Assembly: GCA_028023455.1 (NCBI GenBank)
Contig: JAQFVV010000551.1
Span: forward strand, 60,001 to 124,000
Source of the DNA: Epiperipatus broadwayi
Lineage: Eukaryota; Onychophora; Udeonychophora; Euonychophora; Peripatidae
DNA: 64,000 bases
Direction: 5' to 3'
In this document: in pieces, positions 46,657-59,463 of the stretch
Layout of the letters: every line of letters begins with the position of its first letter
How positions within the stretch are numbered: the stretch's first letter is position 1
Made by a program: the position numbers and the translations under genes
Notes under the pieces: model-generated
What the model saw: the letters and a program-made list of their open reading frames with translations, nothing else
The model's database searches: none
What the model was told of the DNA's origin: nothing

Positions 46657-46723
46657 ATCCAATATCCCCAACCTGGTTTCTGGCTTGTGGACCTGTGGCC
46701 TTCATCAGTGAGGAACCTTGAAT
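46657..46723 (-). ncRNA. Hammerhead ribozyme, family A, with enlarged stem-loop II
   Basis: On the minus strand: CTGATGA, a stem II enlarged by a short internal duplication (GGCCACAGGTCCACAAGCC), GAAA, and a shifted stem III ending GGTT. The core is present but the loop that normally contacts stem I is altered. Confidence 0.6.
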
Positions 46724-49446
46724 CAAAGAGCACTGCAATTAGATCTTAGGATCTAAATGCAACTCTCCATCACCTTTTATCTCTACTTAACTGCAAAACT
46801 ATGAGTCTTAAATTGAAAACACTATAATATTTTCAATCTAAGCTCATTAGCTTATATAGTCATATAGGTCTGAACTCAGTTCAGTAGCTATACATTTTGG
46901 TGATTTTGGTTCTTTAATAAAAATAGTCATCATTATCCTATTAGGCAGGATTGGTTTTAAGCCAATTAACATCACATGATCACCATTTCTTGTGCTTGCT
47001 TATAACTGTTATTAAAAACAGGCAAAACTCTGAACAGACGTATGTAAAATATATATATACCAGGTTTTTCTTTCAATTGTATATTAATACAATTTACTTT
47101 GAAATTTATAAAAAATTTAAAAATTTTTCTTTTTTTTTATTTCAAAAACATTACAAATGCCAATCAATCTATTCCCAATGGAGTTGGGTAATAAGGTTAC
47201 AATATATGTATATATCAAATGATAAAATTTTAGTGCGTAAGTTCTTGAAGTGATATTTAATTATGATTGTTGTTATGATGATGGTTTATTATATTTAATA
47301 CTAATTTATTCTATTTTAAAAATTAATTACATGTGTGTGTATATTGTCTTTGTTTTATAAAATTTTATTTCACTATTTTTTTATATGTTATAATTAAAAC
47401 ATTGATCAAGTATATGGGGGGTGGGGTATTTTAGTTTATACTAATATAAAAATAAAATGTAATAAAAAATTATTAAAAACCATTATGTATATAAAATTGT
47501 ATCACATTTCATTATTTGTATTTTCATAATTTGGTAGCGATCATTATTTGAGAGAAGTGTGTTGATTCATTTATATTATTGCTACTGCATGGAATACAAT
47601 ATTGTTGAGTTTTAAACATTGGCCTATGTTTAATTCTCATTCCTGCATTTCATCAATTATATTAAAGAAGTAAATAATGCAATACCATGGTTGAGTTTCT
47701 TGTATTCCAAGCTACTTCTTAGAGCTGATAGGATTACTACCTAATAAATGACAGTTTGAATCTGGATTCCTGTCCATTTCTTGAAGAGGTGACACCAAAA
47801 TGGATCTTGGTGAATTGTATCAATGCAAAAAAAAAAAAATGTCTAGAGAACTCCAGTTATTTAGACAATATTTGTTTTATATGTAATTAAATGGATATGG
47901 TAGAGGTTTATATCTGTGAATGAGGATAAGAAAAATATTGCTGTTGCTTGGCTAATATTACTAGTAATCAGCTTAAAGACTGATAAAGCCCTTCAGTATG
48001 TTCATTCCTAATCCTTGGATTGGGTTCAAGAATAAAGTCCTTTTGCAGTACAGAATTGAAAGAAACCTGCTATAGATAAAAATTATATAAAAGCTATTGT
48101 ATGCACATATGTAGAAACAATATTCAAAAGAAATAAAACTTCTACTACACACATGCGCACGCACACATATATATATATATTGTAACAGTACAAGGATTGA
48201 GGTGAACCTGGGATCATAGGAATCACCATCATCCCCAAATAAACAAAATATAAAATTAAGCATAAAAGGAATGAGCATGAGAGATCAGCAAAGAATAAAC
48301 TAATAATAAGTTCATCCAGCATCAAACAAAAGTGTGTCAACAACAAAAATCAACAGTCAGCCTTGTGACTGGATTTGAAATAGGTCAACTAAATATAAAA
48401 GAGCTACATTATAAACAGGTTACTTATCTAGTTACTTCCAGACTTGGGCCAGATTATATAATCAATAATTTGGATGCACAAACTTAAGTTCTAATCCATC
48501 AGAATATATTTAAAAAAACAATGCTGGGATACATATATGTACTGATCATCATCAATACTCTGGCTATACTGGTCAATTATAAACTTAATTTCTAATATAA
48601 AAATAAAAGATAGTACATGAACTTTAAAGGATATAATTAACCATTATGCACTAATCTAGCTCAGTGAGCAATAACTCTATAATTGTCATTGTGAGCAAGA
48701 GATAATCCCAACATATAATATTTTAAACCTATTTTAATATTAAGCAAATTCATTGAAATAAATTTAAACAATAAACAGTGAGGATTGCCAATTCCTCACT
48801 GTTTATAACTTACAAGCTTAAGAGGAAAGGGGTTATGTGATCTATGACTTTTATTTTGAAAATTTAAACAATGATATATAAATTTGTTAGTTCAAAACAA
48901 TAACAATAAAATGAAAGATCTGTTAAGTACACAATAAATATTAATTCATCATTCTGATTTTGATTAAAGCAATACAAATATATATATATTATAACATTAT
49001 AATTTGCAGATATTTCAATATGTTTACATAAAACACACATATATAAGCATACAGACATGCCTGTATAATATAAAATCAACATATTTGAATTGTCATAGAC
49101 TAAGAAAAAAAATCAATTCATTTTAATAATACATAAATAATGACTGATTTCACATGTATATGGGTACCCATTCAAATATGTGCACACACTAGTATTTATA
49201 TTCTAGGATTTTTAATTTGTCAAAAAATAAATTATTTAAATCCATATTATTATATTCTTACTAGACATATTTAATTCAATGTTGAAAACATGTGTAAAAA
49301 AATGCACACATAGGTACTGTAACATGGGGAAATTACAGGGTCATACCTGGGCCAATGGTTACCAATATGTGAATATCAACTGCCCTAAATTGGTTAGCTG
49401 CTGGAGGGTTGCATTAGATTCTAAGATCTAGGTGTAGTGCTTTCAG

Positions 49447-49504
49447 ATCCAAGGTTCCTCACTGACAAGGCCACAAGCCAGAAACTAATCTGGAGATATT
49501 GGAT
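49447..49504 (+). ncRNA. Hammerhead ribozyme, family A, decayed (R4-a)
   Basis: Stem I and GAAA are kept. The core box has lost one base (CTGACAAGG for CTGACGAAGG) and the cleavage triplet reads ATC. Predicted inactive. Confidence 0.65.
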
Positions 49505-49899
49505 GAGTAGGCACTAGATGAGGATTTTATGCACAAGCTTTCTGGAGTCCATTGATTACTCTGTTTGCACTGAGTGGCAATACGTATAGAGAGTTTGCCT
49601 GTTTTAATAACAGTTATAAGCAAGCATAAGAAATAGTGATCATGTGATGTTTATTGGCTTCAAACCAATTCTGCCTAATATGATAGTGGTGGCTATAGTT
49701 GTTAAAGAACCAAAGTCACCAAAATGTATAGGTACTGATCTGAGTTCAGACCTATATGACTATATAAGCTAATGAGCTTGGATTGAAAAATATTATAGTG
49801 TTTTCAATTTAAGACTCATAGTTTTGTAGTTAAGTAGAGATAAAAGGTGGCTACTGGAGGGTTGTATTAGATCTTAAGATCTAGGTGCAGTGCTCTCAG

Positions 49900-49957
49900 A
49901 TCCAAGGCTCTTCACTGCAAAGGCCATAGGTCAGAAACTAGTCTGGGGATATTAGAT
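49900..49957 (+). ncRNA. Hammerhead ribozyme, family A, decayed (R4-b)
   Basis: GAAAC and TAGTC are intact, but the core box reads CTGCAA and the outer stem I has a mismatch (TTAGAT). Predicted inactive. Confidence 0.6.
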
Positions 49958-50904
49958 GAGTAGGCACTAGATGGGGATTTTATGCACAAGCCTTCTGGCA
50001 TCCATTGATTATTCTGGCTTGCACTGAGTGGCAATACGTATAGAGAGTTTTGCCTGTTTTAATAATTATAAAAACCAATAAGAAGATGAGAATGTTAATA
50101 TTGTACAATGTAGAAGGTAAACTAATTCTGCATAAAAGAAAGCAATTCGAAAAATTTGGCATTAAATTTACAATAGTTAAAAAGTAAATATTGAAAATGA
50201 AGTCAGAAGTAGAGTCGCAAGCCCATTTAAGATAAAGTAGAAGGAAATAAAATCTAGTCTAGTGATGAAGAGCCATTGATTCAAAAAGATAAAGTTGATT
50301 GTATTGAACACTCATTACTCTGATTTTAAAGATGGATGAGAAATTAAGAATTTGTGTTAAAGGATAAACAAAAATCTATATAGAAATACTTATCCTGTAT
50401 TATAATTAAAAGTAATGATTTTGCTTTTATAAAATCCATCGGTGATATTAAATTTGAATAGCTTTTCTATAGATTCTTATAAGAAAATGATCATCTAAAT
50501 TATTGACCTTAACTACACAAATCTTATTTTAATATAGCCATTTCTCTTTTAATATAACAACTGTTTTGAATATATTTCAAGCAAAAATATATATACTATT
50601 TAAAAGAGTAACCAGAATTATTTTCTACTTTAAAAACATCATTAAGTCAATGCATGAATGATTATTTGTCACAGATTAAATAAATTTGAGGATGCAAATG
50701 AATGATTAAAAAAATGCAGATGAAATGCTCACAAGTAAAATTTTCTTAGTCCATAGGTAGAGCTCTTACTGGAAAGTCATCCTCCTCATAGCTTGCACAG
50801 AATGGCTCTGAAAGGTTGGTTTTGCAGCAGTGAAAGGTGCCTTTTATATTTATTTGGCCCTTTAAAGGTCTTATTTTGCTACTAATGTACTCTTTCATGC
50901 ACTA

Positions 50905-51990
50905 AATCTCAGTTTTAGTGCATTTTTAACCCAATTTCCCTATCTTGTGCTTATCAGCATTTAACTACTTCATTCCCCCCCCCCCATTTAGTGGGTGGTT
51001 CAACTGTTTCATGGACCATAAAAGGGTTTTATTTCCTCTTAGACTCTTAAATATTTCTCCTACCCCAATTCCCTGTCACTTAGAACTTGTTTATAAAGGT
51101 TTTTTTTGTGTGTTGTTCCAGTTATTTAGGCCATTGTTAATGATCTTTTTTTTTTCAGACCCCCCTCCTCTGGAGTAACTAAATGCTTAAAATTCCACTC
51201 AATTTTTTCATTACTCAACTAAAATTATTAATAACAAGTTTTCCAGTGGTTTTTTTTTTGCTTTTACATCAATATATTTAATTTTTCCATTTCAAAATTG
51301 TTTTCTTCATATCACTTTTCATTCTTTCAAATGGTTTAAAGATGGCCACTGCCCCTAGCATAAAAAACATGAAGTCCTAAACTACAAGAACTAAAAACCT
51401 TCAAAATTACCCAAATTTTATCCAAATTGAATTTCAAACAAAACTTAACCAAAAACATCATCACTAAAGAACTTATTTCAAAGTCTTCATCTCCTTGCCC
51501 TCTGGACTTTCCTCCCTTTCAGACTGTGGTTTGCTCTATCAAAGGTAAAAAGTAAGTCAAAAAGAACAACATGACCAATCATAATGGCATTCCAAGTACA
51601 ACAGGGAAAACTAAAATTACTCATCTACAAAGGACAATAATCAGCCTGTTGCATATAAGCATAACTCATAAACCTCCTCATTCATCCCTGAAACCTCTAA
51701 AGACTTAACATATAGCAATTCCCTCAAAGTTAATGCCACATATGGATCTTCCTATTAATCCTCCAGGGCAACCAAGCCTATCAACATTGCTCCTTACCAA
51801 AGACTCTTTTTTGCCTGGACTACACCCCACTTTCCATATCCCCTTCCCATTTCATATTTATTCCATCCCCCCTCACCATATTGTATTTGAATTTCATTTT
51901 GCTATGTAATCATCTCTTTGTAAACCTTTTTAACTGTTGTATATTTCATCTTTTTGATGAATAAAAGCTTTCATCACTGAGAAAAAAAAG
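50905..51990 (+). mobile_element. 3' part of a poly(A) retroelement, unclassified
   Basis: Ends with TTTTTGATGAATAAAAGCTT, TCATCACTGAG and an A run (51950-51990). The same terminus occurs on the minus strand at 57322-57400, so it is a repeated 3' end. GATGAA...TTCATC can form a terminal hairpin. The body is C/T-rich with long C and T tracts, and no reverse transcriptase motif was found. Confidence 0.5.
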
Positions 51991-52719
51991 TTAAATTTTC
52001 TTGGATACATGACCACATGCTTGCCCCTGAGAAGGGCAATATTCTAAATCTAGGGAGAATTAGAGAACTCCAAACCATAAGGTTTAAAAAGAAAAAGTTG
52101 ATATAAACAGAAAGCCAAGATAATATTTTTGTTCAAACTAAATCTCTGTTAACTTCAAACAAATTCCTTGTTTACTATAGTAGGAATATAGAAATCATTC
52201 TCAATACATATGCTTTTGAATTTGATATAGGTGTATTAAGTCTTTCATTTTATAATGGAGAAAGATCAATAGCTTATGCATTCTAATACTGTCTAATGCC
52301 AAACAAAATTATAGCCAATTGGATAAAGCCAGGCAGGATATATTACTCAGAATAAAAATGTTTCACTAGCTGTTGTGTTATTAATCTTTTTCCTTTGGCC
52401 ATTAAAGATTTTTCATGCATTTTCTTCAGGAATATGTTTATGTTTAAACGATATGCTTTCTATATATTGAGACAATTATATATCTCATAACATACAATAA
52501 CACTATGGTGTGTGCACACACATATATAAAGTTGAAAGGAAAAGTAGAAAGGAACATAAATAAAAAAAAATTGTAGATATTTATTTATAATATATAGATT
52601 GGAATAATAGTTAAAAGTTAAATGATAATTTTGAATTTAAAAAATTATTTTAAATTATTGTATTTAAAAAAGTCTATTTAATGTTTTATTCTGATGTTGA
52701 TAAATATAAAAAAAATCTA

Positions 52720-52831
52720 GTCAAGCATTGTTAGCCGAGAGATCAGCGCAGCCGCCTTGCAAGCAAGCAGTTGCTTGCAGACAGTTGTTGCGGATTTGCC
52801 TCCCAGCTGATGCTATGACATGAAAAAAAAA
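52720..52831 (+). mobile_element. tRNA-derived SINE, copy 4
   Basis: Full-length copy: GTCAAGCATTGTTAGCCGAG start, CTTGCAAGCAAGCAG centre, ATTTGCCTCCCAGC B-box region, ATGCTATGACATG end and an A run. No clear target duplication, because the flanks are A-rich. Confidence 0.8.
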
Positions 52832-55800
52832 TTTAAAACAAATTTGCTTCTATGTTAAAATGGATAATACCAGTAATTATAAAATTCCTTTATCTATTTT
52901 TAATTAGATTAATAATTTTTTTAAATTAAAGCTTTTGATTTTAAATTCTACAATCTGATGTTGTTGGAAGGGCTAAGAATACTTTTAAATAAAAATATGG
53001 TTTTAATTAAAGTGAGTTGAAAAATCATTAACTTGTTTTTTTTTTTTTGATCAACAAAAACATATTTAATTATTGTTTTCAAATTCCACGATACATTATA
53101 AAAAGTGGATTTGAAAGTAAAAAAATCATTACATCATTATTATTATGAAGTTATAATGAAGGCAAGAAGTAGAGATGCTACTAGTGTTGCAATGGTAGAA
53201 TTAAATTCATGTGGAAGTAATAGATATGCCTTTCTATGGTTTATAACCTGCATTCATGTACTAAATAGCCTGCCTGCCTGAAATCTATCAAATTATAGAG
53301 ACTGAATGGAGTTGACTGAATGTCAACAGTTACCTGACACATAGCTTAACCTGAAAATGACAATAAGTGAGTCTACTATTTAAACTAGGCCAGCTGAGAT
53401 ATTCCAATACTTTCCAGAAAATTGAAAGATTGCCATGCTATGTGTACATATGCTGATTGATCTATATGCAAAGATGTACATACAATGTTGCTATAGTCAT
53501 ATATATAAAGTGCATACAGGAGATATAACTTATGGATAGATATTAGGTAGTGAGTAAAATGATATTATCTCAAACAATTAATGTTGCAGTTAAATTTAGA
53601 CATTTAGTTCATCAGATTTAAAAATAAATAACTGGTGACTATATTATTCATTTTAAAAAAACTCAAGAAGTGTAAATAATCAGTTAGTCTCCAGACAATT
53701 TCTTCCAGTTAACATTTATAAAGGATTTATGCCAGTTTTAGCTAATTAAATATTGTAAATGAAAAAAAAAAAACCCACAGAGTTTTGAAAAAACTTTCAA
53801 ATTAAATTTAAAGATAATTTCTTTTAAAAATTTTTACTAACAATTTAATAATGCACTAATAACTTGATTTGTAAGAATATTTGAAATTGGTACCATCTAT
53901 TTAATTTAAACTAGAATATGTACTGCAACCAATTGGTTACATAGCTGCACTAGAAAAAAATAAATAAATAATTAGGTAGTTGTTAGCATATTCCTCCTGT
54001 TTGAGAATTTAAAAAAATATTTTATTAATGGAGGAAAATAATATTTAAATTTTTTTAGACCTATTTTTATTAATCATCCCCATATGATAATATGGAAATT
54101 CTCAAACATTAAATATATTTAAGTGTATTTTTTTAAAAATAAAATGGAAAAGCAAAAATAGGATTTTAATAATTTTGTAAAATTTAATTTATCAGAATTG
54201 TTTTCCTTTCTTAATCTTTATTTAATGAAAAAAAATCAAATCAATGCAATTAACAGATTATCTTATTGTTATTTTTTTTTTTTGTAAGATTTGGTTTTTA
54301 ATTATAAAAGAATGCCTAGAATTTTATGTTGTTAAATTCTTGTTCTTAACTTGTTTTAATCTATGATTAAGTAGATGATTAACTGAATAATTGTTGTTAT
54401 GAAATTTTGTTTCATTGGTTGTCATGAAAATGATAATGTAAGAGACAGATTGTAATTGGCTTGTGAGCAAGATTGTTTTTAAAAAATATATGTGGGGGTG
54501 TGAATTAGTGATTATACCCAAAGAATCTGGAGAGAGTGATTGCTAACTTAACTGTTGAAGAGAACAGTCAAATCTCAATTCTGCTGCTGAAAAAAATAGA
54601 ATAAATTATTCCTAACTTAGCTGTTGATGAGAGAACAGACCAAGTTAATCCAGCTGATACCAAGCTATTGAATAAAGTAGGTTTTTTTGTATCAAGCTTT
54701 TATCATACTATGAGTTTAGCATTAAAAATGGTTTATACAATAAAAACTATGTGCTAGGTTTAGCTAAAAGCTAGGCATTACCTTCCTCCATGTAATCTAC
54801 TTTCACTGGAAGAAAATGTAGAGAAGGTAAAAACCCCTTTAAGCAGTATGAAGCCTTTCCTTCAACCAGGAGCAACAAAAGTCTTTAATTACATCTGTCT
54901 CATCCAGAAATTCAAGAGAAAAACCAAATTGACAAAAATTACAATTTTCATTTACCTGGCATTGCTAGGCTCATGTTTAGAAGCCTTCAAGAAGAAACTC
55001 CATTAGAAAAAACTGAAATTGCAACTAGAAAGGCCTTTATAGACAAGAGAGCCATGGCTATAGATATTTTTTGTGTTTTTATGTGTGCAAACTATATTTT
55101 TATTAATAAAAAAATCTATTTTTTTGTTGTTTCATAAATGTAATGTTTTTTTTTTCTCTTAATTTGCCCTCTGAATATTGCTATCTTTGATTTCTGAAAA
55201 TATTTAACAAACTTTTAGTTATTTTTAAAGAAATAATCTAATGAATTGAAAGTTAATCTATGAAAAAAATTACTTGGTAAGTTCATATAATTTTATCAAA
55301 CTGTATATTTATTTCTTTTTTTATATAATGAAATGAATGTGTGAAATTATCTACTATCATGTGGTTTTTTTTTGTTAATTAGATATTAAATAATTGTTGT
55401 TGTTTTTTAAAAAAAAAAAAAATTCTTTTTTGTCTTAATTACTATTTCTATCCAATTCCTGTTTCATGAAGGTTGTGTGTGTGACCTTAGATCATGACAG
55501 CTTATATTTTAAGATTTAATTTTTTTGTGTGTGATACCAATAAAACTATTTATTTATAAGTAATGGAAGCTCATTATTTGCTTAAGGTTATTTATGATAA
55601 ATTATTATTTCTTTCTCACAGTAATAAATTATGGAGTTCTTGCTTCCTGAACTAGATTCGTGCATAACAGTTATATGGGATAAGAGTTTATATTTAGTGT
55701 ATTGTCATCAAGATGATGATTTCTGGGTTGATGCAAAGAGGATATTCTTCAAAATCGATGCAATACATATTATTTAGTTTGGTCTCTATTAGAAATTATG

Positions 55801-56873
55801 TTTATAGTTGGTCAGTACATTAATGGTACTAAGTGGCCAGAGCATTGATAATGACCAGCATGTTCTAATGTCCCAGCCTTATTGTTTGATGATTATATAT
55901 TCTAGTGGCTGAGAACTTAAGTTGGTGCATCCAAATTAATGTTTAAATAATTGCCCAAGCTGAGAAGAGTTCAATAGTTAGCCTGGTCTACAGAAGACCC
56001 ATTTCCAATCCAGTCAACAGATTGATTATTGATTTACATTTTTTATTTTTTCTAATCCAGCTACAAGATGGACTGTTGATTTATTTATTTTGATAAATCA
56101 TTCATGATGATGAATGATTATTACTTTGGGGGAGTGCTGGTGAACTTATAGTTAGCTATGCTGATCTCTTAGATTGATCTATCATGCACATCCCTTTTGA
56201 GAAATGGTGATCATGTGATGTTTATTGGTTTTTATAATTAGCCATATTTTTTAACACTTTTTATGTCATTCCTATTTATACTTTGCATCTCAAGCTCAGA
56301 GCTTATTTATTCGTTTTACATGTTTAGTAATTTCAATCCTTTAACTATATTAATAACACCTCTGAGCTGTTATTAATTTCTATATTTATGTTTCTGCCAT
56401 GGATTTGGGCAGGCAGCATTATTTACTCAATGAAACCAGTTTTGACTAGTCACTGGCTAAGTAGACTAAAATTGATTTATTTGTTCTTTTTCCAATTTAT
56501 TATATGTAACTGTAATATGTCCTATCCAACCCCATTTGGTATATATTCAGGTTACAATTTCATGTTACAAGCCATTTTTTTACCACAGAAACATACATTT
56601 TTTTCCTTATACGATTTCAATTTACTCACTTTCTTCATGTCACCTTTTCTATTTTTTTAATTGTCCATCAATTACACTCTTTTCTGGAATTTCTCCATTT
56701 TTTTTTTTCTGGAGTAACTAAATATTTAGGAGGTAGTTAATTAGCAGAGTTTTTCAAATGACCTGGATTGGAATGCTTTTGTGTATCTTTCTAAAATTTG
56801 AAAACTCTGCTTTTATTTTTAATTAGTTTTTATTTTCCGAACTTTTTTATTTATTCTAAAATCTAATTTAATA

Positions 56874-56966
56874 ATCAAGCGTTATTAGCCGAGAGGTCAG
56901 CGCAGCCGCCTTGCAAGCAAGCAGTTGCTTGCAGACGGTTGTTGTGACATATGAAAAAAAAAAAAA
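56874..56966 (+). mobile_element. tRNA-derived SINE, copy 5, internally deleted
   Basis: Starts TCAAGCGTTATTAGCCGAG and runs intact to GACGGTTGTTGTGACATATG, so the B-box and part of the 3' half are missing. The 11-bp duplication CTAATTTAATA at 56863-56873 and 56967-56977 is exact, which shows the shortened form itself inserted or was deleted afterwards. It lies about 100 bp before exon 4. Confidence 0.85.
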
Positions 56967-57064
56967 CTAATTTAATAGTTTTTTTATTTCCCTTATATTA
57001 TTATTTTTAATATAAAGAATATATATATCACAACAAACAGTATAACTTTTTTTTTTATTTGCAG

Positions 57065-57162
57065 AATAAATTATCATTTCGGTGAAAATGGCTTATACGA
57101 AATGGATTTAGACTCAAAGTGTAAAATAAGAACATTGAAAAATTCTGGAAATTTTGCTTTAC
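57065..57162 (+). CDS. HGSNAT: HGSNAT-like gene, exon 4 (end of luminal domain seen)
   Basis: Exon of 98 bp encoding INYHFGENGLYEMDLDSK and further residues to NFAL, with one base left over. The Tyr-His-Phe-Gly-Glu...Gly-x-Tyr pattern is the most family-specific piece: animal HGSNAT proteins carry an equivalent Y-x-FGE-x-G-x-Y segment shortly before their first large membrane span. The acceptor is TTTGCAG and the donor is C|GTAAGA. I found no convincing exon 5 in the remaining 6.8 kb, so the membrane domain with the catalytic histidine is expected past position 64000. About 138 residues of the protein are encoded in this window. Confidence 0.85.
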
Positions 57163-57321
57163 GTAAGAAATTAAAAGTAATATTAATATTATATTTGTAA
57201 TAACTAAAATTATTTTTTATCTTTATAAATAGACTTAAGCATTTATTAACTCTTTGTTCAGAATATATTGTTATTTTTTTATTAGTAATTTTTTACTTAG
57301 ATAAATAGTTTACTTTTTTTT

Positions 57322-57400
57322 TCTCAGTGATGAAAGTTTATTCATCAAAAAAAAAAAAGAAGGTACAAATACAGTTAAATAAAAGGTTTACAAAGAATGG
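57322..57400 (-). mobile_element. Short 3' end of the same poly(A) retroelement family
   Basis: Reverse complement reads TTTGTAAACCTTTT, then GATGAATAAACTTTCATCACTGAG and an A run, matching the end at 51.98 kb. Confidence 0.55.
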
Positions 57401-57505
57401 TAAAAATGAAATTCAGGAGCAACATGATGAAAGGGAAGGATACATGTGAAAAGAGAAAGGGATGTGAAAAGGGTATGTATTAACCATTAAAGACAAATAA
57501 ATGTT

Positions 57506-58567
57506 ACAATTAGGAATTATTTGTAAAGACTAGAATTTAAATATGAGTAATATTTTAGGAGTACAATATTGAGAAATCCAATTTGCGATGGATAAGTTGA
57601 GAAGAGGAAAACACTTGGAGATGACAACATTGGAAATAATAAATTTAAATAGGATGAATCATTTGGAATTAAAATCATTAGGCCAAAATGCAGTTTACTT
57701 TGCAATAATACTTGGATAAAATCATTTATAACAATAACGCTAAAACCGATATGAATAACGTTTTTTTCTTTCTTGTGAATGAGAAAATCAACGTTGACAA
57801 CATACCCTACAGCATCCTCATCCTAGCCCCCCCCCTCAAAAGAACCAGGATTTAGGTCTCTGCCCCCCCCCCAACAACCAGACTCTCTCATTCAATCAGA
57901 AAAGTTGAGTGTAATGAAAATTTTAATTAAAAGGTACAATTAGGAATTATTTGTAAAGTCTAGAAGTCAAATATGAATAGTCTTTTAGGAGTACAATATT
58001 GGGAAATCCAATTTGCGGTAGATAAGTTGAGAAATAGGAAAACACTTGAAGATAACATAAAAAAAGGACTAAATCAATCTACTGTCCAGTTCTTTCAAAT
58101 GGCCTCGAATATCTTCACAAGAGAACAATCCCGAATACTTTGGAAAAATTATGGAAAAACTATGGAGAACAAGGGGGGAAAATCCAAGCTTTAAAATGTC
58201 TCTGTTGAAAATCATTCTAATCCATCATGAAAATTATATGAACAGCAAAAGGTTAGCCCAATCAATAACAACATTGGAAGTAATAAAATTAAATAAGGTG
58301 CATCACTTGCAATTAGAATCATGAGGCAAAACTGCAACTTATTTTGCAATAATACATGAATAAAATTATTCATGACGATAATGTTAAAGAATCGCCATAA
58401 ATAACGTTATTTTTTCTATCTTGTGAATGAGAAAAAATAACGTTGGTGACGATCACCACAGCGCCCTCATCCCAGCCCCCTCCCTCAAGAAGAACTAGGA
58501 TTTAGGCCCCTGGGGGTCCTCTCAACAACCGGACTCTCTCATTCATTCAACAAAATTAAATGAAATG
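57506..58567 (+). repeat. Tandem direct duplication, units of 431 and 631 bp
   Basis: Both units begin ACAATTAGGAATTATTTGTA and end near ACTCTCTCATTCA. The second unit contains about 200 bp more, from about 58050 to 58268, including part of a 73-codon frame that I do not recognise. The first unit may have lost this by deletion between AACA repeats. C tracts occur at equivalent places in both units. Confidence 0.75.
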
Positions 58568-58810
58568 AAAATAGTTTACTTTTTACTTAATTAATATCTT
58601 TCTTCTTTTTGCTTTAATATATACACCGTGTATATGATGCATTTAAAAAAAAATTGCTGCTCATGTTTTTATTTTAAGTATGAAATATACAGAAACTTTC
58701 TTTTTAACTCTAGTATTATTTTTTTTTAGCAAATTTATATTAATGCTTTTTAAATCTTCGATACTTTTATATCCCAGTATGTCTATCTTTCCTTATTTAC
58801 AATCTACCTT

Positions 58811-59025
58811 TTATGTGTAATAAGAAGGAATTGAACTCAGGATTTGTCAGTCTATTCATCTTCCACTCTATCTCAAGCAACCGGTACACATGACCACACA
58901 TATGCGAAAAAGATACATAATCTCTAATATATTTAGTGCAGAGTCAGCACTCATCAGTTGAGCCTCTCCCACACATATATACAATCAGTGCTCGGTATAT
59001 ATTAAGATAAACAACTCCTCTTAGT
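58811..59025 (-). mobile_element. Family B repeat, single antisense copy
   Basis: Reads GGAATTGAACTCAGG at the left, then CACATATGCGAAAAAGATACAT, then a hammerhead relative whose core is CTGATGA but with TAAA in place of GAAA (minus strand, 58928-58960). Predicted inactive. Confidence 0.6.
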
Positions 59026-59375
59026 ACAAGAAATTACTGCCTTAGATTCTACCTTTTAATTGTTTAGTTCTTAGTGAAATGGTTTTTTTATATTTTATCT
59101 GTTAACTTGCAATTATTTTAATAGCAATTTATTATAAATTTTAAAATACTTTAGCTCTGTTTGACATTTATTTATAGTTGCTTTCAATTATATTAATTCA
59201 TCATAATGTCTAATTGGATGATTTTTTTTTCTTCACTTTTTTATTTTTATGGTGCATTATTCTTTTTTTTTTTTAAATCTGCTTTACTCTTTCAAACATT
59301 GCTATATTATAAAAAAAAATTTTATGATATTGAATTCTTTGTCCAGTTATATATACTATTTGATTTAGTGATACA

Positions 59376-59463
59376 TTTTTTTTTCATGTGTCAAAGCATC
59401 AGCGAACCCATGACAACTGCTTGTAAGGCAGCTGTGCTGACCACTCGGCCACCAAAGCTTGAC
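59376..59463 (-). mobile_element. tRNA-derived SINE, copy 6
   Basis: Reverse-oriented, shortened copy. TAGTGATA followed by one differing base and ATTTTTT occurs on both sides, at about 59366 and 59465, and gives a likely target duplication. It also has a deletion in its central and B-box part. Confidence 0.75.

Larger units (their letters stand above)
46236..47032 (-). mobile_element. Family A hammerhead repeat, antisense tandem copy (R3)
   Basis: One and three-quarter units on the minus strand. The left edge cuts through the ribozyme just after its GAAAC box, about 5 bases from the predicted cleavage point. The right edge lies near the GCCTGTTTT terminus region. No target duplication found. 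Confidence 0.75.
49394..50071 (+). mobile_element. Family A hammerhead repeat, sense tandem copy (R4)
   Basis: One and a half sense units with a period of about 453 bp between equivalent ribozyme positions. It starts about 50 bp before the first ribozyme and ends just past the TTTTGCCTGTTTTAATAA terminus. Both ribozymes have broken cores. No clear target duplication. Confidence 0.75.
43823..57064 (+). other. Intron 3 of the HGSNAT-like gene
   Basis: About 13.2 kb from GTAAGC to TTGCAG. It contains three tRNA-type SINEs (44.05, 52.7 and 56.9 kb), a PLE endonuclease fragment (45.1 kb), a second SINE type (45.4 kb), two family A hammerhead repeats (46.2 and 49.4 kb) and a poly(A) retroelement 3' end (52.0 kb). 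Remaining stretches (44180-45030, 47035-49390, 50075-50900, 52000-52700 and 52840-56190) are AT-rich with no gene seen. Confidence 0.75.
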
